NCBI GenBank assembly: GCA_024680595.1
Contig: JAILCB010000254.1
Location: forward strand, 1 to 33,965
Direction of reading: 5' to 3'
DNA: 33,965 nucleotides
Source: Lachnospiraceae bacterium
Lineage (GTDB): Bacteria > Bacillota > Clostridia > Lachnospirales > Lachnospiraceae
In this document: positions 1-8,539 of the stretch, one piece after another
Position numbering within the stretch: the first letter of the stretch is position 1
Layout: every line of letters starts with the position of its first letter
Position numbers and translations under genes: made by a program
The notes under the pieces: model-generated
Seen by the model: only the letters and a program-made list of their open reading frames with translations
Database searches by the model: none
What the model was told of the DNA's origin: nothing

Positions 1-510
1 AACATGCCGGTCGGAGGGTGTGACTGCTACCTGATAGACAGGAAGGTCATAGAGGTATTAAAGCTTCTGGGTGAGAAGAATTCATCCCTTACCCTGCAGG
101 TCCTCTGGTCGGGATTTAAGACAGACCGCATATACTTCCACAGGGATGAGAGGAAGTCGGGCAAGTCCAGATGGACCATGTCCAAAAAGGTCAAACTGGC
201 AATGGATTCCATGATGAGCTTTTCTTATTTTCCCATAAGGTTTATGACGACCCTGGGATTTATATTTGCCCTTCTGGCTGTGCTCTGGATCATAGAGATC
301 ATAATAGAGAAGCTGGTCATCGGAACACCTATAGCGGGCTGGGCATCCATAATGTGCCTGAACCTCTTTACTTCCGGAGCGGTAATGCTGATGGTGGGAG
401 TGATAGGAGAATATGTATGGAGGACCCTTGATGCGTCAAGGAGCAGACCTCCCTTTATCATAGACAGGATAGAGTCGGAATCAGAAGAAAAAGAAAAGGA
501 GAGAAAATAA
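1..510 (+). CDS. Glycosyltransferase family 2 (DPM1/GtrB-like), C-terminal part; 5' end lies outside the window
   Basis: Open from base 1; '[20 protein letters not shown]' resembles DPM1/GtrB-type GT2, followed by two C-terminal TM segments and '[18 protein letters not shown]'. Stop overlaps the gmd start (taATG). Confidence 0.85.
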   Translation, partial: NMPVGGCDCYLIDRKVIEVLKLLGEKNSSLTLQVLWSGFKTDRIYFHRDERKSGKSRWTMSKKVKLAMDSMMSFSYFPIRFMTTLGFIFALLAVLWIIEIIIEKLVIGTPIAGWASIMCLNLFTSGAVMLMVGVIGEYVWRTLDASRSRPPFIIDRIESESEEKEKERK

Positions 511-1592
511 TGAGGAATGTTGCGCTTATTACCGGTATAACCGGACAGGACGGTTCATATCTGGCAGAGTTTCTGCTGGATAAGGGATACGAGGTACATG
601 GTATCATAAGGAGACAGTCCAGTATAAACACGGTCAGGATAGACCACCTTTATTACAATAAGGAGATAAAGGACAAGACCTTTTTCCTTCATCACGGTGA
701 TATGACCGATTCCAGCAACTTAAACAGGCTGATAGAGCAGATACAGCCTACAGAGATATACAATCTGGCAGCCCAGTCCCACGTGGGAGTGTCCTTTGAG
801 GTCCCGGAATATACAGCTGAAACGACCGGTATAGGGACTATGAGGATCCTGGATGCCATAAAGAAATCGGGAGTCAAGTGCAGATTCTATCAGGCATCGA
901 CTTCAGAGCTTTTCGGAGGCCTGCCCGATACCGCTCCCCAGTCCGAAAAGACCCCCTTCTATCCCAAGAGTCCTTACGGGGCGGCAAAGCTCTACTCTTA
1001 TTGGATTACTGTGAATTACAGGGAGGCTTATGGTCTCTTTGCCTGCAACGGTATTCTCTTTAATCACGAGTCGCCCAGACGGGGAGAGACCTTTGTGACC
1101 AGAAAGATTACCCAGGCCGTGGCCCGGATTATGAAGGGGGACCAGGATGTGCTGCAGCTGGGAAACCTGAATGCCAAGCGGGATTGGGGTTACTCCGGAG
1201 ATTATGTGGAGGGCATGTGGCTCATATTGCAGCATGATAAGCCCGGAGACTATGTGCTGGCCAGTAACGAGACTCATTCTGTGAGAGAATTTGCTGAGCT
1301 GGCCTTTAAGGAAGTGGGCGTTAATCTCCAGTGGAGAGGCAGGGGTGTCAATGAAAAAGGCATTGACAAGGATACCGGCAGGGTATTGGTGGAAGTGAAC
1401 CCCAAGTACTTCCGCCCTGCAGAGGTGGAGCTCCTTTGGGGCGATTCCTCCAAGGCAGAAAAAGAGCTGGGCTGGAAGAGACAGACTACTTTCAAGGAGC
1501 TGGTTTCCATGATGGTGGATAGCGATATGAAGGACATCACCGGTATGTCCGCCGAGGAGTGGAAGAAGCAGAAGAATGGCGGGGAAGAGTGA
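510..1592 (+). CDS. gmd: GDP-mannose 4,6-dehydratase
   Basis: Full-length SDR: '[34 protein letters not shown]', '[12 protein letters not shown]', '[22 protein letters not shown]', '[17 protein letters not shown]'. SD 'aaggaga' upstream. Confidence 0.97.
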   Translation: MRNVALITGITGQDGSYLAEFLLDKGYEVHGIIRRQSSINTVRIDHLYYNKEIKDKTFFLHHGDMTDSSNLNRLIEQIQPTEIYNLAAQSHVGVSFEVPEYTAETTGIGTMRILDAIKKSGVKCRFYQASTSELFGGLPDTAPQSEKTPFYPKSPYGAAKLYSYWITVNYREAYGLFACNGILFNHESPRRGETFVTRKITQAVARIMKGDQDVLQLGNLNAKRDWGYSGDYVEGMWLILQHDKPGDYVLASNETHSVREFAELAFKEVGVNLQWRGRGVNEKGIDKDTGRVLVEVNPKYFRPAEVELLWGDSSKAEKELGWKRQTTFKELVSMMVDSDMKDITGMSAEEWKKQKNGGEE

Positions 1593-1630
1593 GGATATAG
1601 GGGATTATTGCCCGGATTAAAGGAGATATT

Positions 1631-2584
1631 ATGGATTTGACAGATAAGCAGTCAAAAATATATGTGGCAGGCCATCGGGGACTGGTGGGCTCTGCAATTG
1701 TCAGAAATCTAAAAGAAAAGGGCTATAGCAATATAGTAGTCCGCACCCATAAGGAGCTGGATCTGGAGGATCAGGCGGCGGTTTTCCGTTTCTTTGAGGA
1801 GGAAAAGCCGGAGTATGTGGTGCTGGCGGCCGCCCATGTGGGAGGGATCAATGCCAATCAAACCTATCCTGCGGACTTTATCTATATTAATTCCATTATT
1901 CAATGCAATGTAATCAAGGCGGCCCATGATAATCATGTGAAGAAGCTGCTCTTCCTGGGGAGCTCCTGTATTTATCCCAGGCTCGCGCCCCAGCCCATGA
2001 CCGAGGACGCCCTTCTCACGGACTCTCTTGAGACCACAAACGAGGCCTATGCCATTGCCAAGATCTCCGGTCTGGAGATGTGTAAATTCTTTAAGAGGCA
2101 GTATGGGGACGATTTCATTAGCTGTATGCCTACGAATTTGTACGGGCCCAATGACAACTTTAATCTGGAGACCAGTCACGTGCTGCCGGCCCTTATCCGC
2201 AAGTTTGACGATGCGAAAAAGACAGGCGCTGCCTTTGTAGAGCTTTGGGGTACCGGGTCCCCCCTTCGGGAATTCCTGTATGTAGATGATATGGCAGACG
2301 CCTGTGTATATCTGCTGGAGCATTACAGCGGGGAGCAGCATGTCAATATTGGTACAGGGAAGGAGATTTCCATTCGGGATTTGGCGGAAATCGTCAAGGA
2401 GACTGTGGGATTCCAGGGTGAAATCCGCTGGAATAGCGATATGCCGGATGGTACTCCCAGGAAGCTTTTGGATGTTTCAAAGCTGAATTCTATTGGATGG
2501 AAGGAGAAAGTGAGTCTTAGGGAGGGCATTCGTTTATCCTATGAATGGTATCTCTCACAGGATGAGAAGGATCTAAAGAAATGA
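1631..2584 (+). CDS. fcl: GDP-L-fucose synthase
   Basis: '[18 protein letters not shown]', '[21 protein letters not shown]', '[21 protein letters not shown]', '[25 protein letters not shown]'; directly downstream of gmd. Confidence 0.97.
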   Translation: MDLTDKQSKIYVAGHRGLVGSAIVRNLKEKGYSNIVVRTHKELDLEDQAAVFRFFEEEKPEYVVLAAAHVGGINANQTYPADFIYINSIIQCNVIKAAHDNHVKKLLFLGSSCIYPRLAPQPMTEDALLTDSLETTNEAYAIAKISGLEMCKFFKRQYGDDFISCMPTNLYGPNDNFNLETSHVLPALIRKFDDAKKTGAAFVELWGTGSPLREFLYVDDMADACVYLLEHYSGEQHVNIGTGKEISIRDLAEIVKETVGFQGEIRWNSDMPDGTPRKLLDVSKLNSIGWKEKVSLREGIRLSYEWYLSQDEKDLKK

Positions 2585-3102
2585 TTATCCGTATCATACT
2601 CATCTGTCTCGGGCCCCTATTGCTTTTGTACGCAGGACTATGCACTCGTCCCGTGTCAAAAGAGGATTATTTGGATGACGATGGTGAGGGGGAAGATTTT
2701 TCTGATGCCCAGACGGCACATAAAGGACGGGAAATTAGGAACTTTTCTGGCGGTGGACCTGTTTCTCCGGATGCAGGAACCGGTAATGGGCAAACCCCAT
2801 ATCCACCGGCTTCGGTTATGGGCGCGGTGACCGGGACGGCAGCAGGTCCGGGGGAGAATAGTTCAGGACAGATTCCTGCCGCAGTCACTTATGCCGATGG
2901 GGCAGGGACAGGGGGAAAGAGGGTTTTCCTGTTGAATTGGAAATGGAAGGGAGCATTGATTGCAGGGATAATTCTCTTCCTTCTTTTTGCTGCATTCTCT
3001 CTTTTCTCGATCTATACATTGAATCAAAAGATTAATGCTCTCTATGGAACCGTAGTTCAGATGGAGAATGAACTCCTGGAATTAGAACAGGACTTGCCAT
3101 AA
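2581..3102 (+). CDS. Hypothetical membrane protein: N-terminal TM, ~100 aa Gly/Pro/Ala-rich linker, second TM, short C-terminal helix
   Basis: ATGA overlap with fcl stop; '[20 protein letters not shown]' and '[24 protein letters not shown]' hydrophobic stretches; no family recognised. Confidence 0.7.
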   Translation: MIIRIILICLGPLLLLYAGLCTRPVSKEDYLDDDGEGEDFSDAQTAHKGREIRNFSGGGPVSPDAGTGNGQTPYPPASVMGAVTGTAAGPGENSSGQIPAAVTYADGAGTGGKRVFLLNWKWKGALIAGIILFLLFAAFSLFSIYTLNQKINALYGTVVQMENELLELEQDLP

Positions 3103-3112
3103 TTCATATATA

Positions 3113-4255
3113 ATGATAAAGCTTTTTGCATGCACCGGAATGGTGCTATTAAACTTATTTTTATATTTTGCATTTGGATCCCTTATTACCGGCAGATTCA
3201 AGGACAGCAGATTTTCGCTGGTGATTACCGAGGTGGTGGGATTCTTCACTTATTATTGCCTTTTTGAGCTGGTTTGTCTGCCTATGGTGCTGCGCTGGCA
3301 GCCGCTTTCCAGGCTGTCCCATCTATGGGCGGGCATAGTGGCTGCAGTTGTCATATTGTCTGCAGTTCTGAACTGGAAGCTATGGAAATCCAAGCTTTTT
3401 GAGCTTTCCAAATTCCTGAGGACTCACTATCAGTTCACCTTTCTATCTGCGGTGGTGGTGGTTATAGAGCTGGTTGTCATTATTCATGCCTACCAGTTTA
3501 CTTTGGATGCCGCCTTCTATGTGGCTGAGGTCACTACATCGCTGGAAACCAATATGTTGGATATTTACGATCCTTATACCGGGATGTGGATGGATCACTT
3601 TGAAATGAGATATTTCTTCCAGACCTATCCCTTGAATGATGCTGTGATGTGCTATCTCACAGGCATTCATCCCCTGCTCTGGACCAAAACGATTATGGAG
3701 GCGGTGTGTATTCTGCTCTCAAACTGTGTCAGCTATCTCATCGGTAAGAGACTCTTTATGAAGAAGGTTGGGACTAAGCCGTCAGAGCCTTCTGAGGGAC
3801 AGAACGGGTTTTTTGATATGGGGGATTATTTTACCCCCTATAATAAGATTGCCCTCTTTCTCTTTTTCTCGGGAATGCTTCACTTTTTCTATACCACCAT
3901 CTACACCTCCTCGGCCTTCTATACTACCAGAACCTATGAGGGAAAGGCCCTGGTTGCAAATGTGGTAATTCCGGTGATTTTCTGGCTTTATCTCAAATTG
4001 CTGCAGGATCACAGGAAGAACCGTTATTGGGCCCTTCTTTTCCTGGTATCTGTAGGTGGGGCGGTACTCTCTAATTCCGCCAATATGCTGGTTCCCGCAT
4101 CCCTTTTTGTCTTTGGGGTGCCCCTTTTCTTTCAGAAAAGAGATAAGTGGATACTTATCAAAACGGCCCTGTGTATGCTGCCTGGTATATTGCTGATTAT
4201 TTCATATGTGGCCTATGTCAAAGGTTACTATGTACTTTACACCTATCCGAGGTAA
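3113..4255 (+). CDS. Multi-TM membrane protein, DUF6077-like (N-terminal part of an apparently split gene)
   Basis: Many hydrophobic segments; resembles the N-terminal and middle part of DUF6077-type proteins found in Clostridia polysaccharide loci (from memory). Ends abruptly after 'YYVLYTYPR'. Confidence 0.65.
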   Translation: MIKLFACTGMVLLNLFLYFAFGSLITGRFKDSRFSLVITEVVGFFTYYCLFELVCLPMVLRWQPLSRLSHLWAGIVAAVVILSAVLNWKLWKSKLFELSKFLRTHYQFTFLSAVVVVIELVVIIHAYQFTLDAAFYVAEVTTSLETNMLDIYDPYTGMWMDHFEMRYFFQTYPLNDAVMCYLTGIHPLLWTKTIMEAVCILLSNCVSYLIGKRLFMKKVGTKPSEPSEGQNGFFDMGDYFTPYNKIALFLFFSGMLHFFYTTIYTSSAFYTTRTYEGKALVANVVIPVIFWLYLKLLQDHRKNRYWALLFLVSVGGAVLSNSANMLVPASLFVFGVPLFFQKRDKWILIKTALCMLPGILLIISYVAYVKGYYVLYTYPR

Positions 4256-4259
4256 TTGA

Positions 4260-5132
4260 ATGCAGACCTTAAGTATTGAAAAGGCTGGTTTATCCTATAT
4301 ATTCCAGTGTCTGGAGCTTTATAGCGGTGAATGCCTCTATCTCTTTCTCTATGGGATAGGAATCATTTTCATTCTCTGGAAGGGGAGAAAGTCGGAGAAA
4401 AGAACCTTTCTCTATCCCTCCCTGGTTCTTCTATTGACGGTTTTTAACCCCCTGCTGCCGGTGACCGTCAACCGTTTTTTTGATGTAAATAAGGAGTATT
4501 ATAGGACCCTTTGGATCGTGCCTGTGGTACCTCTATTAGCCTATCTGGCAGTGAAGTTTGTGACCCTGCCCAATAGGAATACTAATTATAGAAATGCCGT
4601 ATTTCTGGGATTTTGCTGTATATTTCTGGGGGCGGGCACCTTTGTCTATGCCGATGGATATATTGAGCAGGAGAATGTTTATAAGGTTCCCAATGAGGTT
4701 ATAGAAGTGTCTGAGTTAATTCACGAGAACGCCTTGGTGAAATATCCCAAGGCTATCTGTGATTTCAGACTACATATGGAGCTCCGGCAGTATGATGCCT
4801 CCATTTTGCTGACGGCGGATAGAAGCCAGTACCTGGCTGTTATGCAGGGAACCCATCAGGATGATCAGATGCTGGAGCAGAATCAGGCCGTGAACCGGAT
4901 TCTGGATGTGATTTTGAAGGGAGAAGAGGTTCCAAAGAAGGAGTTCCTAGGATATTTGGACCAAACCAATACAGAGTTTGTGGTAGTTGAAGCCAAGAAT
5001 TCGGTGGTTCTGAATTATCTCAGCCGTATGGGCCTGAACCGGGTGGGGGAGACAGAAGAGCGGGTGCTGATGCATTATGACTTAAAGAATCCCATTCAAT
5101 ATGAGCTGGCGGATTATAGTGCTTATTGGTGA
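4260..5132 (+). CDS. Membrane protein, DUF6077-like (C-terminal part of an apparently split gene)
   Basis: Different frame, starts 4 nt after the previous stop; 'FNPLLPVTVNRFFDVNKEYYRTLWIVPVVPLLAYLAV' followed by a soluble C-terminal domain. SD-like 'gaggt' at 4249-4253 precedes ATG 4260. Confidence 0.6.
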   Translation: MQTLSIEKAGLSYIFQCLELYSGECLYLFLYGIGIIFILWKGRKSEKRTFLYPSLVLLLTVFNPLLPVTVNRFFDVNKEYYRTLWIVPVVPLLAYLAVKFVTLPNRNTNYRNAVFLGFCCIFLGAGTFVYADGYIEQENVYKVPNEVIEVSELIHENALVKYPKAICDFRLHMELRQYDASILLTADRSQYLAVMQGTHQDDQMLEQNQAVNRILDVILKGEEVPKKEFLGYLDQTNTEFVVVEAKNSVVLNYLSRMGLNRVGETEERVLMHYDLKNPIQYELADYSAYW

Positions 5133-5157
5133 TTCTTGGAGAAGGGATGGGGAGCGG

Positions 5158-6150
5158 ATGATGAAGACGCTGACGGTATTTACCCCTAGCTATAATCGGG
5201 AGAAGCTGCTTCCCCGTCTATATAGGAGCCTGTGCAGGCAGAATTCCACAGACTTCCTCTGGCTCATTGTTGACGATGGTTCCACGGACGGCACCGGGGA
5301 ATTGGTGGAAGGCTGGAGAAGGGAGAACCGTATCCCTATCCGTTATATTAGGAGACAGAATGGCGGCAAGATGCGGGCCCATAATACGGGAGTGCTGGCC
5401 TGTGAAACAGAGCTATTTGTCTGTCTGGACTCCGATGATTATTTCTCTGATACTGCCGTAGAGGATATATTGGAGCGGTGGAAAAGGGTTTCCGGCAGCC
5501 GGAGGATTGCAGGAATTGTGGCCCATAAGGGCAGGGATGAGACCCATACCCTCTATGGGGAGCTCTTTCCGGGGGAGAGGGCCGGGGATAGCAGAAAAGC
5601 GGGGCTGAGACCCTGCCTCATGTCCTATTACCCCTATTGCCGCAGCTGTTACAGGGACTGTTATGGAAAACGAGCGGAGGAAGAGGGAGGAAATGTTCCT
5701 GCCGAGTCTTCGCTTTCGGCACTATATCGTATGGGCTTTCGGGGAGAGACTACCCTGGTTTTTCGGACGGAAATATTGAAGAGATATCTATTTCCGGAAA
5801 TACCCGGGGAGAAATATGTTCCTGAGGACTATGTCTATGATCAGATTGACAGGAAGTACAGGCTGTCGGTTTTACCCAAAATTCTCACTATCTGTGAGCT
5901 AGTGGAGTCAGGCTATTCAGATAGGGTGGATGAGCTGCGAAGGCAGAATCCCACCGGATGGTATCTGTATTATGTTAATCGGTCCCGCTATGAAAGCCGG
6001 CTTTCGTTGAAGCTTAAATATATGAGTCACTGTCTCAGATTCCGAAGAATTGCCTATGCTCCGGCTGTGAGGCGGCATCCCCTGCCAAAGGCCCTGGCCA
6101 TAGCAGGACTTCCTGGTGCGACAGTGCTTCTTTTAATGGGAAAATTATGA
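5158..6150 (+). CDS. Glycosyltransferase family 2
   Basis: 'KTLTVFTPSYNREKLLPRLYRSLCRQNSTDFLWLIVDDGSTDGT', 'CLDSDDYF'. ORF opens at 5101 but ATG 5158/5161 with upstream 'ggggagcgg' gives the canonical GT2 N-terminus. Confidence 0.92.
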   Translation: MMKTLTVFTPSYNREKLLPRLYRSLCRQNSTDFLWLIVDDGSTDGTGELVEGWRRENRIPIRYIRRQNGGKMRAHNTGVLACETELFVCLDSDDYFSDTAVEDILERWKRVSGSRRIAGIVAHKGRDETHTLYGELFPGERAGDSRKAGLRPCLMSYYPYCRSCYRDCYGKRAEEEGGNVPAESSLSALYRMGFRGETTLVFRTEILKRYLFPEIPGEKYVPEDYVYDQIDRKYRLSVLPKILTICELVESGYSDRVDELRRQNPTGWYLYYVNRSRYESRLSLKLKYMSHCLRFRRIAYAPAVRRHPLPKALAIAGLPGATVLLLMGKL

Positions 6151-7649
6151 GATCGATTCGTTCCACCGATGCCTGGAAAAGGCTCTATATGCTGACGGTC
6201 TGCGCAGTGATGGTTGCCGTGGATTCGGCCATGATCCTGTATATCCTGAATCAAATCTATAATGTGGAATTCCGGACGCAGATCTATTTGAGAGGGCATA
6301 TCTTCGTGATGGCGCTCTATATCGGTGTGTTTATTTTTTTGGGAAGGGTGTTCGGCGGTCTGCTGGTAGGGGTCAGGCGGATTGGAGAAATCGTTTTCTC
6401 CTTTATCTTTACGGCTCTTTTCAGTGATCTATTCTTTTATACTATAGTCATGCTCCTTTCCTACAAAATACCGGATCCCAGACCCTTACTCTTAGTGCTG
6501 CTTTTGCAGCTGGTCTTTTCCTGCATCTGGATTGTTCTTACAGGAAAGCTCTATCATAGGCACTTTAAACCTCTGAATGTGCTTTTGGTTTATTACGGGG
6601 AGTCCTATCAGGGATTTCTGGAAAAGCTTAGGACTCGCAAGGATCAGTTTTTCATTTCGGATACGGTTAGTACCGAGCTGGGTCAGGAGCCGGTAAAGGA
6701 GAAGATTGACCGCTATAATACCATAATGCTTTGGGATATTCCCTCTAGAATAAGAAATCCCCTTGTCAAGTACTGTTATGAGAATTCCAAGCGAATCTAT
6801 GTCATGCCAAAGATTACGGATATCATTCTGAATGGGTCAAGTCCGGTGCATCTCTTTGATACGCCCCTTCTCCTGACGGAAGGGAATCCGCTGGAGTATG
6901 AGGAGAGGATTTTGAAGAGGATTATGGATATCATCCTGTCACTTATCCTCATAGTAGTGACATCTCCAATCATGCTGCTGACGGCTCTTGCCGTGAAGCT
7001 CTGTGACGGGGGGCCGGTATTCTATAAGCAGGTGCGTTGTACCAGAAACTTCAAGGAATTCAAGATTATCAAGTTCCGCAGTATGATTGTGAATGCGGAG
7101 AGTAAAGGCGGGGCCATGCTGGCCCGGCAGCACGATCCCAGGATTACCCCGGTGGGACGTTTTATCCGGAAATGTAGGATTGATGAATTGCCCCAGCTTT
7201 TTAATGTTATAAAGGGAGATATGTCCTTTGTGGGGCCCCGGCCTGAGAGACCTGAGTTTGTCAGACAATTTATGGAGACGATGCCGGAATTTGTTTTTCG
7301 CATGAAGGTACGGGCGGGAATTACAGGCTATGCCCAGCTTTACGGCAAGTATAATACCCGGCCCTACGATAAGCTGAAGTTTGACCTATATTATATTGAG
7401 CAATATTCCATTTGGCTGGATATAAAGCTAATGATTCTGACCTTCAAGATTATTTTCTCCCTGGAGAGCACCGAGGGCACCAAGGAAAAGGTTTCTGCAG
7501 GAAATGAAGCCCTGGCTGAGGATGAATCAGAGAAGCTTGGGGCCGGTGAGGGCAAACCGGACAGGTCTTTTTCAGGGGAAAAGCTTGCGAAGAAAGTGAT
7601 TTCCGCAGAGGGCGGCAGTCTGCCGGATAAAAAGTCTGGGGGAAATTAG
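6147..7649 (+). CDS. Polytopic initiating sugar-1-phosphate transferase (polyprenyl glycosylphosphotransferase, WbaP/CpsE-like)
   Basis: N-terminal TM segments, CoA-binding-like middle part, C-terminal PGT domain: 'KRIMDIILSLILIVVTSPIMLLTALAVKL', 'FKIIKFRSM', '[28 protein letters not shown]', 'GITGYAQLYGKYN'. Hydrophilic C-terminal tail. Confidence 0.95.
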   Translation: MRSIRSTDAWKRLYMLTVCAVMVAVDSAMILYILNQIYNVEFRTQIYLRGHIFVMALYIGVFIFLGRVFGGLLVGVRRIGEIVFSFIFTALFSDLFFYTIVMLLSYKIPDPRPLLLVLLLQLVFSCIWIVLTGKLYHRHFKPLNVLLVYYGESYQGFLEKLRTRKDQFFISDTVSTELGQEPVKEKIDRYNTIMLWDIPSRIRNPLVKYCYENSKRIYVMPKITDIILNGSSPVHLFDTPLLLTEGNPLEYEERILKRIMDIILSLILIVVTSPIMLLTALAVKLCDGGPVFYKQVRCTRNFKEFKIIKFRSMIVNAESKGGAMLARQHDPRITPVGRFIRKCRIDELPQLFNVIKGDMSFVGPRPERPEFVRQFMETMPEFVFRMKVRAGITGYAQLYGKYNTRPYDKLKFDLYYIEQYSIWLDIKLMILTFKIIFSLESTEGTKEKVSAGNEALAEDESEKLGAGEGKPDRSFSGEKLAKKVISAEGGSLPDKKSGGN

Positions 7650-7777
7650 GCTAATTAATAGAGTTTTGAGGGCTTTGGCCTGACCTTAGTCAGGGATAGA
7701 GGCCGGGCTAGAATGGGCTTTGCAGAGTCATAGTAGGATATGGCGGGAAGTGGAAAGGTCAGGCAGGAGGAATTCGG

Positions 7778-8539
7778 ATGGTTTCAGTGGTAATTCCAGT
7801 TCATAATGCACAACGGTTTATAGGAGATACAATCCGGTCTGTTATGGGACAGGAATATAAGGACTGGGAGATCCTGCTTATAGATGATCATTCGGAGGAT
7901 GAAAGCGTTAAGCAGATTTCATACTTTATCGAAGACGCCAGGGAGAAGGGGGAGGAGAAGCGCTACCGTCTTTTGTCCTCCGGAAACGGGCGCGGCGCCG
8001 CAGCTGCAAGGAATGTGGGAATCAAGGCAGCAAAAGGCAGATATATTGCCTTTCTGGACGCGGATGACATCTGGGAGCCGGAAAAGCTAATTGAACAGCT
8101 GGAATTTCAGGACAAAATTGGTGCGGCCTTTACATTTACAGGCTATGAATTTGCGGATGAGAATGGCTTTGGGATTGACAAAATTGTGAGGGTCCCCTTC
8201 CGCATGAACTACAAACAGGCCTTAAAGAATACTACAATCTTTACCAGTACTGTCATGTTTGATACAGAAAAGATCAGTAAGGATATGATTCTCATGCCGG
8301 ATGTGCCCAGCGAGGATACTGCCACCTGGTGGAAGGTTCTCCGGAATGGATATACGGCCTGGGGTCTGAACCGGCCCTTGACTCTGTATAGACGGTCGGG
8401 GGAAACTCTGTCCTCCAATAAGAAAAAGGCTGTAAGGCGGATATGGAATCTCTATCGTAATGTGGAGCATTTAAGTCTCATCAGAAGCGCCTGGTGCTTT
8501 TGCTTTTATGCTATGCATGCGGTATGGCGGAGGTTGTGA
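7778..8539 (+). CDS. Glycosyltransferase family 2
   Basis: 'MVSVVIPVHNAQRFIGDTIRSVMGQEYKDWEILLIDDHSEDES', 'FLDADDIWEPEKL'; SD 'aggagg' upstream. Confidence 0.95.
   Translation: MVSVVIPVHNAQRFIGDTIRSVMGQEYKDWEILLIDDHSEDESVKQISYFIEDAREKGEEKRYRLLSSGNGRGAAAARNVGIKAAKGRYIAFLDADDIWEPEKLIEQLEFQDKIGAAFTFTGYEFADENGFGIDKIVRVPFRMNYKQALKNTTIFTSTVMFDTEKISKDMILMPDVPSEDTATWWKVLRNGYTAWGLNRPLTLYRRSGETLSSNKKKAVRRIWNLYRNVEHLSLIRSAWCFCFYAMHAVWRRL

Noticed and set aside
1709-2341. 210-aa minus-strand ORF opposite fcl
   Set aside because: Fully antisense to a confidently identified gene, no recognisable domain; typical shadow ORF.
2581-2650. Possible lipoprotein signal at the N-terminus of the 2581 protein ('LLLLYAGLC')
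   Set aside because: Residue before Cys is Leu, not Gly/Ala/Ser, so it does not fit the lipobox.
7679-7694. Small perfect hairpin CCTGAC-ctta-GTCAGG in the gap before the GT2 at 7778
   Set aside because: Only 6 bp with no U-tract or other context; can arise by chance in a 128-nt gap.
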